From Paenibacillus sp. YN15 (GTDB taxonomy: Bacteria; Bacillota; Bacilli; Paenibacillales; NBRC-103111), in NCBI RefSeq assembly GCF_003285005.1, contig NZ_QMFA01000023.1, positions 1 through 64,000 of the forward strand: 64,000 bases of DNA, written 5' to 3'. The notes below the pieces were generated by a model. That model saw nothing but the letters and a program-made list of their open reading frames with translations, was not told where the DNA came from and did not search any database. Shown here in pieces: positions 39,501 through 47,575 of this stretch. The position numbers and the translations under genes were made by a program. Within the stretch, counting starts at the first letter, position 1. The number at the start of each line of letters is the position of its first letter.

Positions 39501-39853
39501 ACCGTAAGCCCGGTTACAGCCGGATTCAATCCGCTCTTCCCTATCAGGATGCCGCGGAACGGATGCTCCGGGGTGCCGATTGGGCGCCACTCATGCTCCG
39601 ACAAGTTCAGGTCCTTTATAATCTCAAGCGTTTTGCCGCTGAAATCGATGCCGCCGTAAACCAGCTCGGAAACACCGGCCAGCTTTTCGGGCGTATCTAC
39701 CGTAAATGTCACATAGTCCGCGTTATACCATGCGGTATCAGCAAAGTCTGACCAACTGCCTGCCGCCGCCTTTGCCCCCAAACCTGCGGGGACAAAGGTG
39801 ACGAGCAGCAGAAGGCAAGAGACAAGCTTGATCCACTTTTGTCTGAAAAGCAT
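30506..39853 (-). CDS. Giant SLH-anchored GLUG-repeat surface protein
   Basis: 3115 residues with a Sec signal peptide (1-32). More than 50 copies of a GLUG-type motif (consensus x-G-G-[ILV]-[AIV]-G-x-x-x-G), each ending a repeat of about 25-45 residues, predict a long right-handed beta-solenoid. Three modules each open with the same cap (ELAG/LAG...DI-L-G-x-W-x-PIG...F-x-G...I-x-GL): about 40, 1355 and 2205. A Gly/Asn-rich linker separates modules 1 and 2 near 1344. A chitobiase C-terminal-like domain (YYTTNGAQPTE, about 2630-2695) and an eight-Gly run follow. Three SLH domains (about 2926-3115, ITRAEFAAIAVKAL type) bind the pyruvylated wall polymer. The start at 39853 has AGGAAGGTG ahead; upstream frame codons are dismissed. 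Last gene of a three-gene operon. Function is probably adhesion or structure. Confidence 0.93.
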   Translation of the reverse strand: MLFRQKWIKLVSCLLLLVTFVPAGLGAKAAAGSWSDFADTAWYNADYVTFTVDTPEKLAGVSELVYGGIDFSGKTLEIIKDLNLSEHEWRPIGTPEHPFRGILIGKSGLNPAVTGLTVKGGDYVGLVGYMHGATVGRFTLAGNIEVHGSGDVYVGSVAGYMDQKSTILDVVSSVDIQASGSPDRSVHAGGIAGSASGLMSNVNNQGDITVSGFGEVVTGGIAGASNGELALKKNQNSGPVSVTGSVYRSDAGGIIGFAQAKLDMDDEDTFIRNSGQLTVQNSGSGALGGIVGRAGPAAAVEFSAQTSNSGRIQLDAGISATDTYAGGLIGSMEIPQETVSHANLMQSGEIVHRGGVRAYTGGIAGSVAGNLVWKQAFLGNVPVTVSGVSELYTGGLIGKAGAALTFESAAANQETVRVDASGDHVYTGGLAGYAANSLTLKSSAAAAYSNTGSITVGGTASDVYTGGIIANRSYTKAANNVASSGVIAVTGAQRLYTGGYFGMVSGADPAVAGEAFASSIQATSTASADETHEVYTGGIAGYLSGATVSNVTVGGSASTPALLHSGGQVGGVAGYANGEITQATVRYTQIEATGVGGAAGGIAGVAQGRIAASSVGDAAPEAASDNVSITVEAAEVAAGGVIGKNGGNLRLESLTAAGISLESSAAAAQAKLGGLAGVATAQVMAGTEEAPVTVHHITVNAAGDDNAVGGVIGRNEASLAGGRLQEVSGISIQAQGNRSALGGIVGSNSGVLTDLAATGIAVVSGGADNQVGGLVGFTDAAVIRPQVYAGETELALTLQGAGASAGGVAGVMENASVNGDGTAGNTAGLAVNAGATASGARIGGIIGFSNASPLTNVIAESPIITTKGANTMVGGLAGEIAGANITDSALRGMLPEYAVFTLYGADSKAGGVAGKAHNSAITGDSTQTNVENLLITGADTAANLIAGGVAGHLTEGSLNNLYGQLVKLTVKGPQATVGGLAGYNRGLAGYGEDGHAQVIRGNYLENLTIDLATAAASSTTGGLIGINDARTDEDSEVDIASAVSSIGSSRYTGSVTVHAPNAATGGLVGDNRTIVANNSIAEKLPVVSDGNNGTVGGLIGKNSGTVYYSYSNSNVTASGESTVTGGLAGLNTGSVIASYTETDLTGNAVGTSTNYAALGGLIGKNTGEIRNSFTSAVVTSNGAYTFTGGLVGDHGGSVANSYAAKNVTAHGAGSYSGGLVGRMTTGTVGGSYSGGQVAGDNGAYAGGFAGYYDNASKELIDNTYYVKDESKSINSGLLDFGGGTYYELNQYSRLSPILSTVLADRNAFPALSGWTFSDTAWRYGSENAEYRYPELNLSANNGGDGGNNGGGSPVSMNINWYTKNPGALTFTLQTEADLAGLAAIVNGTVTGVDRFDFRLRTIQLTAPVHIQSTHWDPIGADTARAFQGEFVGNGNLISGLKVSGDDYTGLFGVIGSHATVRQVSLEPVNVTGTQWVGALAGLNLGKVANISVVLSSEAQVTGGNYVGGIIGQNTGTITGLNFAAKDGGTVSSTAANAAVGGLVGDNQSAITASDVVLTGGAISASGEAAAVGGLAGKQTGDIQNSKATLETGGSLQASGESSLAGGLAGLYVSGTANDIAVTFTGGTIRADGAGSIAGGMIGRSQVGQTVKNAVVTGTGGSAEEIAAAAAAGGIVGDKAGLGTNVFELEKVEVKGASFAVTAGRSALGGIAGKLTDTAVKEAVFQGTLAASQNDVKAGGIAGSAYNSILYLTEAAPKIAVSAAAGENIPTLAPMATETRSNAAGGIAGVMETGGEQRDAALDFGYYTPFYPGIYDAKVTEGSIVMTGAGQTLDLYAGGLAGKLLYASLYNSVSSAAVEVTGASHAVVGGAAGLLFDSVAANITVQSQLGASNSSNFSTGGLVGQAAGSEISYSRASALNNKPIVIGESVAANRQATYARIGGFAGQADATTIKSASADMAIEATIANPYATISAGGFAGILGDTAAGTISEAYAKGSVTLDGKAGAYAGGFAGVVNGYDISQTYATGNVKSTSFDARGGGFAGVVYQGAAITDAYAMQDEVYVAGTGTATRAYAGGFAGYNDGSLSRVYAKVARITSLAGGANSYMGALIGYNFRDGRVADSYSTGSLAAIMYDTSSGQSANVKPLPEDGQPLANWSFSGDAPVWVFAGNGDSVVPALAKLSGWRFAPELGFMTTSAKNAAAFEVAAPEQLAGFALLQDEGLGLYRLYNRGAVGVPAVTKLTLTADIALEGKLWTPIAVLRGELDGGNHSITGLKLHLLEGTKLGLVSENQGVITNLTLLQPQLDGAAYTGAAAGLNGVEGMISHVAVKGGAVSASTAAGGIAGSNEGSIQTSHAGGRVTASQGEGGSAAGGIAGIQSDEGSISESFSYAEVSAEAAAADAGGIAGVNHGAIADSYNTGSVGAKGVETARAGGVAGYAAGTLTGNMSGGQASASVGGMLSKGQTFAGGVAGQLAEAAVLTGNLYDMQMLQFPIAYYTGSGSKVRTEAGQAEGLSTAQLVGGVLPAGLNPSVWNAQQGFYPQLTRFAGTPESGLSTAAVVLADGDTAFSVTGAYRTAGDASITWTTAASGSMTVLTASKAGASRAVAIGRTPLVYEFTAAAPTSPTEKQFKEKTGIVLETTEADAVIYYTTNGAQPTELSAVYTQPIDIKDTATIKAIAVVDGKNNSAVFTAEFKKIVQGGGGGGGGAPSNVTASVGGKDITSTVSQSASGTETVVVLKDEAVKALLKEGQKGTEVAVAFSDSVETATVELNAGLVKDMAAHEAVLLVKSHEAVYRVPAGLLAQAGTESGSLRITVAQPSAAELKQVQEAAKANGYEIQISPVAFKIAKAEGKQLKELGKLAGYAERILLLPNGRAASKSPAGAMVNANGTFSPVPSRLISYEGKQAIALNSVAGSGTFAVISSAAWDFNDAQGHWAQASIGDLAARRMVGGSAPGMFEPDRSITRAEFAAIAVKALGLEGTGATALPFQDVIAADWYAAYLASAYEYGLISGFEDGTIRAQEEISRQQAMAILARAMALTGLPAEATEEEADSLLAAFEDADSIADYAKTAIAASVKAGLVSGRTGAEIAPDAPMTRAEVATIIQKLLKLSGFTE

Positions 39854-39894
39854 AAAGCACCTTCCTGCTCTCATAGTCGGATTGTTCTCCAATC

Positions 39895-42800
39895 TTACAG
39901 CTTGGTTACTGGCAGCTTCTGATTAAGCCGGGCAGCGATTGCCGCGGCTTGGGCCCGGGTAAGCGCTCCGTCGGGAAGCAGGGCCTGATCCTGGCCGTCG
40001 ATAATTCCCTCGCGGATACAGAGGGCAACGGCCTCTCTGGCCCATTCCGGAATCAATGCCCCATCCGTAAACTCACCCAGGATGGTGTCAGCTTGAGCCG
40101 CATCTACTGCTATGTTGCCTCCCAGCAGCTTCAGCGCCCGTCCTGCCATAACCATAGCCTCCAACCGGGACAGCTCGCCCTGCGGCCGGAAGGTTCCGTC
40201 CTCGAAGCCGTTCACCAGACCGCTTTCGGAAGCGATGGCCACACTGCGGTTAAACCAGTCATCTGCAGCCACATCGGCAAAGCTTGCCGTTGCCTGTTGG
40301 CTCATCAGCCCCAGCACACGAAGCAGCACAGTGGGATATTCCGCGCGGGTAATCCGGCTGTCCGGAGCGAATTCATCCGCTCCGCGGCCCAGCATGAACA
40401 ACTTGCCGCTGGCGGCTGCAATCACATCCTTGGCCCAGCTGTCCGCAGCCACGTCAGCAAAGGAAGGTTTGCTCTTGATGAAGGCAATGCTGCCGTCATC
40501 GGTCAGAGTCAGATTGATATATGCTTTATTGTTGGCGATATCCAATGCCCAGGGAACGGTTGTCCAGTTGCCGTTTTTGCTTCTCAGCACCACCCCTGTA
40601 ATGTCACTGGCGGCAATGCTGTCGGGAATAGCCACTCTGGCGGCAACGGAACGTCCGCTGTAGATCCCCGGCGTACCGATTTCGAAGGTAACCCCTTCGC
40701 CGTCTCCCAGCAGCTCTGCCTGGAGGGATTGAGCAACCTTTTCCAGCTCGGCTTTTTGGGAAGCCGTGTTCTTTTCCAGCACAAGCTTCAGATCCTTGCC
40801 TGATTCGGCTGCCAGATTGGCCGGAATGGCCAGATCCGCGAAGGGCAGCGCCATCCGGAGGGTCTGTCCGTTCTTGGCGGCTTGAGCCAGCAGGCCGGAG
40901 CCGATTTCAAACTCGTAGCCGTTGACCAGCGCATTATTGCCTTCAACCAGCAGCTGCTTCGGATTGGCGGCACTGGTTCCCGCCTTGTCAATCCGGGCTG
41001 TCAAACGGTCATTGCGCAATTCGGTTTGAACCGTTTCGCCGTTGGCTTTAATATCCGCGTTCCCGGGGCCCATGGGTCCTATGCCGCCAGGAGTCGGCTG
41101 GCTCCAAATTTTTGCTTCCATCAGCGCGGAAACCGCCAAGGCTTGTTTGCCGCCTACAGCCCGTTTGGCCACACCAATCCTGTCGCCTGCTGCCGCTGCA
41201 ACAACACCGTCTGCAGGGAGGACCGTCCAGCCGCTTACATCATCCTTGTACCGGGGAGCCGCCGGAATGCTGCTTGCTGCCGGATAAACCTTATACACCA
41301 GCTCCGCATCTGCCATCTCTCCGGCAGACACCACATTTACCTTGGTGACGCCAGCCTTGTTGGCAACTGTAGCCGTATACGCATTGATCTCGCTGGATAC
41401 ATTCACCACCGTCATACCTTGAAGAACAACGTCATCAGTAAGCTGGTAATCGGCCTTCACGATGGCTGATCCTTCAGATACCGCCTTGACTGCGCCGCTA
41501 TCCGTTACGCTGGCAGCTTCCCCGGCGTAGAGGGAGTAGGTCAGCTTATCCAAATCTGCTGCCGGAACGGATACTTCCTTAAATTTGAGCTTTTGCTTCT
41601 CATCCACACCATCCGGATACCGCAGGAAGGCTTCCACCTTCTTTTCATCCTGCACGTACAGATTAGGCAGCTTCCGCAGCACCAATGCTACCGGCACCTG
41701 GTAACCGCCGTTGGTTACCTGCACGGTTGTGCCGTTGCTGTTGCCTGCACGGTCTACCGCTTCAAACACAAGCTCCAGCTTCGGCTCCGTACCGGCAACG
41801 GTAATGTCACCGGCGAACCGGCCGTCCGGGCCTACGGTCACACGCTGTCCGTTTACCCTCAATTCCGCATCGTTGCTGGTTTGCCCCGCTACACGGATTT
41901 TGCCGCCAACAGTGCGTTCGCCGGTAAGCGGAGTATCCAGGTAGAGTATGGGAGCAAGGGTATCCACGGTGAGATACAGCATGGTAATGGAGAAATCGCC
42001 GGTTTGTTGGTTGGTTGCCCGCAATTCCACCGCATACCTTCCATCTGTTGCAAAGGTGGAGAAATCCATTGCCCCTGCGCTGCCGGAGGCATTGTCCGCA
42101 AGCTGGGTTTTGCCAAGGGACTGCCCGTCGAACAGGGCCTCCACCTCCACATTTTGCTGATCGGAGCTGAGGAGAATCCGCTGCTGCTTGCCGCTGGTCA
42201 GCACATCCGCATAAGCGGCGGACGCCTCCGCCACATTGACATTATCCGAAGGCTTGATACTCAACACCGGTTTTGCGGGTACAGGCAGCAGAGTGTTTGC
42301 CGTATCCGTCCGGTTGGAAAAATGGAGATTTTCGTTCTTGTCGGCCGCTTTATCGGGTCTTACTGCAGCCGATACGCCAACCACATATTTTTGCTCCACC
42401 TGCAGCCCCTGGTAGGAGACAGTGTCCCCCTCCACAGGCTTGCCCTCCAGGCTGGAATGATCCATCTGGCTGGAACGGGAGGCCTTGGTCCAGCCGCCCA
42501 GGCGAATGCCTTCATATTTGCCGCTTTGGGCATTCCAGTACGGGGCCAATTCTTCTTCCGTGAACAGGATGGAGGCGAAGTTGTCATATTCCTTCAATGC
42601 GCCGTTTTGCTCCTGCAGCACCTCGATATTGTAGCTGTGCCCGAATCCTGCCTGCGCCGGCTTCTTGGCCGCGGGACGGAAGGAGAGGTCGAAGTAGCCG
42701 TTGCCTGCCGGCTTCACAGCCGCATCCTGCACCTCGCCGGGTGCCAGCGGGTCCACCACAGTGAACTTGCTGGCACTGGTCATCGTATTGAAGGTGTTGG

Positions 42801-45800
42801 AGGATTTCAGCTCCGCACGCAGATAATAGTCGCCTTGAGGCAGCAGTCCGCGGATGTCCTCGGTAGCGCCCAAAAGCGAAACCTGAGACACATCGATAAC
42901 CGCGCTGCCTGCAGCTGTTGTGCCGGACAAATTGCCGCCGGCTGTGACATCCAGATCCTTGGCCACCAGAAGTCCCGCCGAACCCGGATCGGCAGCTTCT
43001 TCGCCTGCAGCGGCAGGAGGCAATACGGCGTCCTTGGTCAAATAGAGGCTAACCGTATCCCCCGGCTTGGCATTGGCTACCTTCCAGGAAGCCGTAAATG
43101 TATTCGGGTTTTGATCCGGCTTTGTCAAGCGGATTTCCTCCAGCTTGGAGACTACCGGAATATTCAAAAGTCTGGAATCCACCTGCTGGTCGGAGGACAG
43201 CTTCCATGTGCCGCCGGCTTGATTGGCCGGCACGGCAATGTAGATTTTTTTCACAACACCGTTCTGGCCGGCAATCTCCTGGGTAAAGGCATTGGCTAAG
43301 GGATCATTGGTTCTGTTCACGTCATAAACAAGCGGATAGTCCTGAGCCTTGTTATCCTTCATAACCAGATTCGGAACGGTATTGCCGTAATACTCCACCT
43401 CCAACAGGGCGTCGCCGGAAACGGAGCTCATGGGAATCTCATGCAGCCGTCCTTCATCCGACACCTTGATGCCGCCGATGCCTATGCCGAAGGAGCCGTT
43501 GTCAAGCAGATCCACGCCATTGGCAACACTGTGATACTCAATTTCGTGAGGCGCATCCTCCTTGGTTACCCAAGAGGTGGCCACCGTTTCCACTCCTTGG
43601 CCCAATATGATGAGCTTGGGGCCTGTTTCGGGGTCCTGAATCCGCAGATAAGCCAGGCCTTCCGGCAGCTTTTCGCCGGAGGTGCCGAATTCAATCCCTC
43701 CGTCAAAGTAGTAGGTTACACCCAGGGTGATAAAAAGAAGGGTGTAGCTGCCCCACATTTTGTCGTTGTTTATCCCCAAGGATACGCCGGATAACGGCAT
43801 GCCGCCTACTACAGGAACATCCGAGGGAATTTGCAGCTTGGCGCTTAAGAAGCCCTCGAAATCAATCCGGTTTTTGATCAGATTCTGGCCCACAAACAGA
43901 GAGGCTTTGCCGATAATGACATCCCAGCCCAGCACGTCCACTTCCACAGATGCGCTGACAAACCAGGGTGTTGCCCATTGCGCGGCAATTTTGGCCTCGG
44001 TGATCATGGTCATCCGCTCAGAATTGGGGCTTGGGGCGTAATCCAAGGCCCCTACAATCTTGATGCCGGTTTTCTTCAGGGTCAGATCGATGCTGCCATA
44101 GAAGATGGCAGGGGGAATGCCGAAGTTGATATCCGCCCCGGCCTCAATGGTCAGCGGAACGTCGCCCTCTCCCGCAATCGTATCCGCCAGCTCGCGGATG
44201 GCGCCGCGAATGCCTTGCAGATAGGTAGCGCCGGCGATCATTATCCCCGGATCGCCCAACTCCGCCTCGAAGCCAATAACATCCGGCAGAATCCGCTTGT
44301 CCGGCACCTGCTTGAAGGCTAACTCCACTCCTACGCCGAAGTTGGCCAGCTCAGCCTTGAATTTAAGGCCGTAGGTATTGGAGACGTCCTCCACCTCCTG
44401 CACATAGTGGACGATGGTAATTTCACCGGAAGGCAGCTTTGGATCATCCTTGCCTTTTTTGCTGGAGCCGATCAGGCCGATGCCCTCATTCAGATCGAAT
44501 TTCAAACTGGCGTCGATCCCCACAAAGCCTTTATCATTGAAAACAACATTATTGATTTCCGATTCAACGATCTTAAGGTTGATGCTGCCGCCAAAGGAAA
44601 TGCCGCCCGGACGCAGAATAAAATCATGGAATTTCATGCCAAACCCGCTGATGGAGAAGCTGGGAGCGGCAAACAGGCTGTGCCGGTTGAAATATACGTC
44701 CTCAATGACCAATTGGCGCAAAGGATTCAGCCGGTCAGACAATCCGCCGGTAGCCCATTCCAAGGAACCGTTGAGGGAGTCATCCTCTCCGCCTTTTTCC
44801 TTTTTGTCTTTATCCTTGTCCTGGTCCTCATCCTCATCCTCATCCTCATCTTCGTCTTCCTCGTCATCGTCGTCCTCATCATCCGATTGCGACAATGATT
44901 TGCTGAAGCCGTTATAGAAGTCGAGGGTCCATTCCCCGCTATGGAAAATAAAGCCGCTGTTGGCTACGGAGAGTGTACCGTCGCCCTTAACAGCCAAGGT
45001 GCGGAAGAAGGGAGAATCGCCTGCTCCCGAAATCGAGCTTAAGCCCAGCACATCCAGCTGCCCTTGGGCAAAAACCATATCCTTCCCGCGGTAGGCGACA
45101 GCATTGTTGATGATGGCGGGTTCGCTGGTGGTATCCACCACATACTGCGTATCCTTGCCGCTGCCGATCCGGTTGATCATGCCGCGGATTTCAACCAAAA
45201 CCTCGTCTCCGCTTTCCTCCTCCTCATCACTGCCGACTCCTGTTTCCTCTTCGGCAAGCTCTTCCTTGAAGGCCTCCAGCTCCTCCTCGCTTTCAAAGGC
45301 TTCCAGCCGGTAAGCCGGGATCTCCTCCGGTTTCAGCAGATACTCTCCGCTAAACTCCGGATCAAGCGCTTTGCCTGCCAGCACCATTTTGTTCATAGCG
45401 CCAGCGAAGGCATTTTTCATCATTTCCAGATCAACTTTAGAAGGCAGCTTCTCTCCGGGGAAAGCCTGCTCATAAGGCTCCTTCATATCTTTATAGTCTT
45501 CCGTCAAATCAAAGGTTGACTTGACTACTGCCAGAATGTTGGCTTTTTTCACACGGGACGATTCATCTTCGCTGACTACGAAGCGCTGAACAGTGGTCAA
45601 ATCATACAACCCCGCCGTATCGGCGGTATCCTTGTAGTCCACTTCCACCTGATACTCGCCCAAGGGCAGTGTCGGGCCCAGATCCTTCAGTTCCTTGCCG
45701 TCTTTATCCTTCATCACATCGCCGTTGGCGTCCACAAGATCGCCTGTGCGGTAGGTAATCCGCATATCCCCCAGCATTCCGTCGTTGGCGGGTTGAAGAA

Positions 45801-47502
45801 TAACGGATTCCTGTACCGGTACCTTGTAACGGTTGCCGGTGGCGATTTCCCTCAAATACACGTCAAAGTTAGGCTCGGATGTTGCGTTGCCAGGGTTATA
45901 AGCCTCCACGTTGGACAAATTCAGCGTGATATATTTGACATCCGTGGTATAGGCCTCTTCCGGCAGCATGGAGTATACAAAGGTCTGCGCCGCAACCCCT
46001 ACCGGAGGAAGAAAGACAAAATTGGCTTTGCTGGATTTGTACTGGGCTTTGACGGATTCGTCCTCTACGCCCTGCAGCTGCTTTTCCGTTTCCGGACTGG
46101 TAACGGACAGCATATATTCCGGAGTTGTCGGCCAGGGACGTCCCTTGGCTATTACTTTAAAGGAAGCCGTTACGGTTTCACCCGGCTTGAATTTGGGCTG
46201 AATGCCCAGCTCTGCCTCCTCCGGTGTAGCCTCCTTGTTAAAAATAGCGCTTTGAGTGTTGCCCGCCAGCGTCTTGGCCTTGCCGTCAGCGCCTCTGACG
46301 ATCTGCCCCTTATCATCCAGCTCGACGAATTTCAGCGCATTGTCCAGCTGCAGGCTGACGCGGATGCTGGATTGCTCCATATCGTAGGACGCCAGGTTTT
46401 CCACCTCGGCCGTAATATCGAAAATCCCCTCATTCTCATAGCCGCTGCTGTCCTCCAATGTGGCCAATTGGTTCACCGGATCAATATAACGGATGGAGAA
46501 CACCTTGTCCGGCTGAATAATTTCGCCCAGACCGTAGACCGTCTCGAAGCTGCGGGCCGTTCCCGACGGAATCCGGTCCGGGTTCCAGTAAAGAGCCACT
46601 GCAGAATCCGCCGAACCATAATCATTGGTATCAGTGGTGAAATCCAGATTGGGGTTTACCTCATAATCCCATTTGGTATTGGCCATTTTGGCCCAGTGGC
46701 CAACTACCATTTCATCCACAATGTTAATGTCATTCTCCGAGAAATTGTTAAAGCCGTAGGCCATTACATTGGTAGCCAACGGATTGGAGCTGTCGTATTT
46801 GTCCTTCATTACCCAATATCCCGGCAGGGTGTGCAGCGGCTTTTCCTCCTCGGAAATAGTGGAGGGAAGCTTATCTGCGTCCATCAGCCTGCGCTCCACC
46901 TGCAGCGGCACCTTATAAGCTGTGCCTACCTGGAAGGCCGGACCGTCATTGCTGCCCAACATGGTATCCAGCAAGATCCGGGAGCCTACCTGCACGTCTG
47001 CCTGGGTAGGGTTGTTGACAATGTAGCCGACATTCACGTTGCCGGCATTCATCTTGTCGGAGGTATTGATGTAGAGCTTAAGAATCTGTGTAATTTGGAC
47101 CCCCTTAATGCTCCAGGTGGTCTCAATCTGCTTGGTTCCGTCCGTATTCTCCACAATCCGCGGGGTGGAAATTTCCGAGAAGAACTCCGCTCCGAATTTA
47201 TAAGGGTTGCCGAAAATATAGTCGGTTCCGTCAATCCGGAAGGTGGTAAAGGAAGTTTCGGGATCATCTCCCTGGAACATCATGTTCACGTTCTGGTCAT
47301 TCTTGCGGACGGGCTGGCCGTCCACGGTCCGAATGGCGAAACGGCCCGTATGATTATTAACCGTCACCTTGATGAAGCTGTTGCTTAATACTGTCACGTC
47401 TTTTTTGCCCATTTCATTGGCAAAGGCCGAGACCGGAAGCCCCAAGGCCAGAATTACAGCTAGCAGGATTACAATTGTCTGTTTAAATCCTCTCATCCGC
47501 AT
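39895..47502 (-). CDS. Giant SLH-anchored secreted protein with acidic hinge
   Basis: 2535 residues with a signal peptide ending SAFA (about 1-29). The first 480 residues form a beta-rich domain with NHTGRFAIRTVDG and DTMLGSNDGPAF. An Ala/Glu helical stretch lies at about 690-780. A pure Asp/Glu run (about 869-900), then Lys-rich, forms a charged hinge. Residues 920-1290 are an unusual Gly-rich amphipathic beta region. FN3- or Ig-like domains follow, including DTPLTGERTVGGKIRVAGQT near 1850 and a Big2-like unit near 1940-2030. Three SLH domains (about 2346-2535) end the protein. ATG at 47502 has AAGGAG at 4 nt; ATG at 47496 has it at 10 nt and may be the true start. Middle gene of the operon; no catalytic motif seen. 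Confidence 0.92.
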   Translation of the reverse strand: MRMRGFKQTIVILLAVILALGLPVSAFANEMGKKDVTVLSNSFIKVTVNNHTGRFAIRTVDGQPVRKNDQNVNMMFQGDDPETSFTTFRIDGTDYIFGNPYKFGAEFFSEISTPRIVENTDGTKQIETTWSIKGVQITQILKLYINTSDKMNAGNVNVGYIVNNPTQADVQVGSRILLDTMLGSNDGPAFQVGTAYKVPLQVERRLMDADKLPSTISEEEKPLHTLPGYWVMKDKYDSSNPLATNVMAYGFNNFSENDINIVDEMVVGHWAKMANTKWDYEVNPNLDFTTDTNDYGSADSAVALYWNPDRIPSGTARSFETVYGLGEIIQPDKVFSIRYIDPVNQLATLEDSSGYENEGIFDITAEVENLASYDMEQSSIRVSLQLDNALKFVELDDKGQIVRGADGKAKTLAGNTQSAIFNKEATPEEAELGIQPKFKPGETVTASFKVIAKGRPWPTTPEYMLSVTSPETEKQLQGVEDESVKAQYKSSKANFVFLPPVGVAAQTFVYSMLPEEAYTTDVKYITLNLSNVEAYNPGNATSEPNFDVYLREIATGNRYKVPVQESVILQPANDGMLGDMRITYRTGDLVDANGDVMKDKDGKELKDLGPTLPLGEYQVEVDYKDTADTAGLYDLTTVQRFVVSEDESSRVKKANILAVVKSTFDLTEDYKDMKEPYEQAFPGEKLPSKVDLEMMKNAFAGAMNKMVLAGKALDPEFSGEYLLKPEEIPAYRLEAFESEEELEAFKEELAEEETGVGSDEEEESGDEVLVEIRGMINRIGSGKDTQYVVDTTSEPAIINNAVAYRGKDMVFAQGQLDVLGLSSISGAGDSPFFRTLAVKGDGTLSVANSGFIFHSGEWTLDFYNGFSKSLSQSDDEDDDDEEDEDEDEDEDEDQDKDKDKKEKGGEDDSLNGSLEWATGGLSDRLNPLRQLVIEDVYFNRHSLFAAPSFSISGFGMKFHDFILRPGGISFGGSINLKIVESEINNVVFNDKGFVGIDASLKFDLNEGIGLIGSSKKGKDDPKLPSGEITIVHYVQEVEDVSNTYGLKFKAELANFGVGVELAFKQVPDKRILPDVIGFEAELGDPGIMIAGATYLQGIRGAIRELADTIAGEGDVPLTIEAGADINFGIPPAIFYGSIDLTLKKTGIKIVGALDYAPSPNSERMTMITEAKIAAQWATPWFVSASVEVDVLGWDVIIGKASLFVGQNLIKNRIDFEGFLSAKLQIPSDVPVVGGMPLSGVSLGINNDKMWGSYTLLFITLGVTYYFDGGIEFGTSGEKLPEGLAYLRIQDPETGPKLIILGQGVETVATSWVTKEDAPHEIEYHSVANGVDLLDNGSFGIGIGGIKVSDEGRLHEIPMSSVSGDALLEVEYYGNTVPNLVMKDNKAQDYPLVYDVNRTNDPLANAFTQEIAGQNGVVKKIYIAVPANQAGGTWKLSSDQQVDSRLLNIPVVSKLEEIRLTKPDQNPNTFTASWKVANAKPGDTVSLYLTKDAVLPPAAAGEEAADPGSAGLLVAKDLDVTAGGNLSGTTAAGSAVIDVSQVSLLGATEDIRGLLPQGDYYLRAELKSSNTFNTMTSASKFTVVDPLAPGEVQDAAVKPAGNGYFDLSFRPAAKKPAQAGFGHSYNIEVLQEQNGALKEYDNFASILFTEEELAPYWNAQSGKYEGIRLGGWTKASRSSQMDHSSLEGKPVEGDTVSYQGLQVEQKYVVGVSAAVRPDKAADKNENLHFSNRTDTANTLLPVPAKPVLSIKPSDNVNVAEASAAYADVLTSGKQQRILLSSDQQNVEVEALFDGQSLGKTQLADNASGSAGAMDFSTFATDGRYAVELRATNQQTGDFSITMLYLTVDTLAPILYLDTPLTGERTVGGKIRVAGQTSNDAELRVNGQRVTVGPDGRFAGDITVAGTEPKLELVFEAVDRAGNSNGTTVQVTNGGYQVPVALVLRKLPNLYVQDEKKVEAFLRYPDGVDEKQKLKFKEVSVPAADLDKLTYSLYAGEAASVTDSGAVKAVSEGSAIVKADYQLTDDVVLQGMTVVNVSSEINAYTATVANKAGVTKVNVVSAGEMADAELVYKVYPAASSIPAAPRYKDDVSGWTVLPADGVVAAAAGDRIGVAKRAVGGKQALAVSALMEAKIWSQPTPGGIGPMGPGNADIKANGETVQTELRNDRLTARIDKAGTSAANPKQLLVEGNNALVNGYEFEIGSGLLAQAAKNGQTLRMALPFADLAIPANLAAESGKDLKLVLEKNTASQKAELEKVAQSLQAELLGDGEGVTFEIGTPGIYSGRSVAARVAIPDSIAASDITGVVLRSKNGNWTTVPWALDIANNKAYINLTLTDDGSIAFIKSKPSFADVAADSWAKDVIAAASGKLFMLGRGADEFAPDSRITRAEYPTVLLRVLGLMSQQATASFADVAADDWFNRSVAIASESGLVNGFEDGTFRPQGELSRLEAMVMAGRALKLLGGNIAVDAAQADTILGEFTDGALIPEWAREAVALCIREGIIDGQDQALLPDGALTRAQAAAIAARLNQKLPVTKL
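44803..44886. repeat. Hexamer-like microsatellite encoding the acidic hinge
   Basis: Runs of TCCTCA hexamers and TCx triplets on the plus strand encode Asp-Glu repeats on the minus strand. The unit is a multiple of three, so length changes would keep the frame. Confidence 0.8.
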
Positions 47503-47522
47503 TTGACTCCTTTATTCCAGGG

Positions 47523-47560
47523 TTGTCCGGCGAAGCGGCGTTGACCGCACCGCCGGACAA
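47523..47560. repeat. Intercistronic hairpin between the first two giant genes
   Basis: Perfect 10-bp inverted repeat TTGTCCGGCG/CGCCGGACAA with an inner GCGG/CCGC stem, in the 73-bp gap. No T-run follows on the minus strand, so it is more likely an mRNA processing or stability element than a terminator. Confidence 0.7.
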
Positions 47561-47575
47561 ACTTCCGGGATTCAC

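Noticed and set aside
30539-39751. Many long plus-strand frames across the GLUG gene (for example 36680-38227, 515 codons)
   Set aside because: They mirror the GC-rich repeat codons of the minus-strand gene, have no ribosome sites, and their Ala/Cys/Gly-rich products match nothing recognisable.
41593-43299. 568-codon plus-strand frame inside the 2535-aa gene
   Set aside because: Antisense shadow of a well-supported gene; atypical His/Arg-rich composition and no start context.
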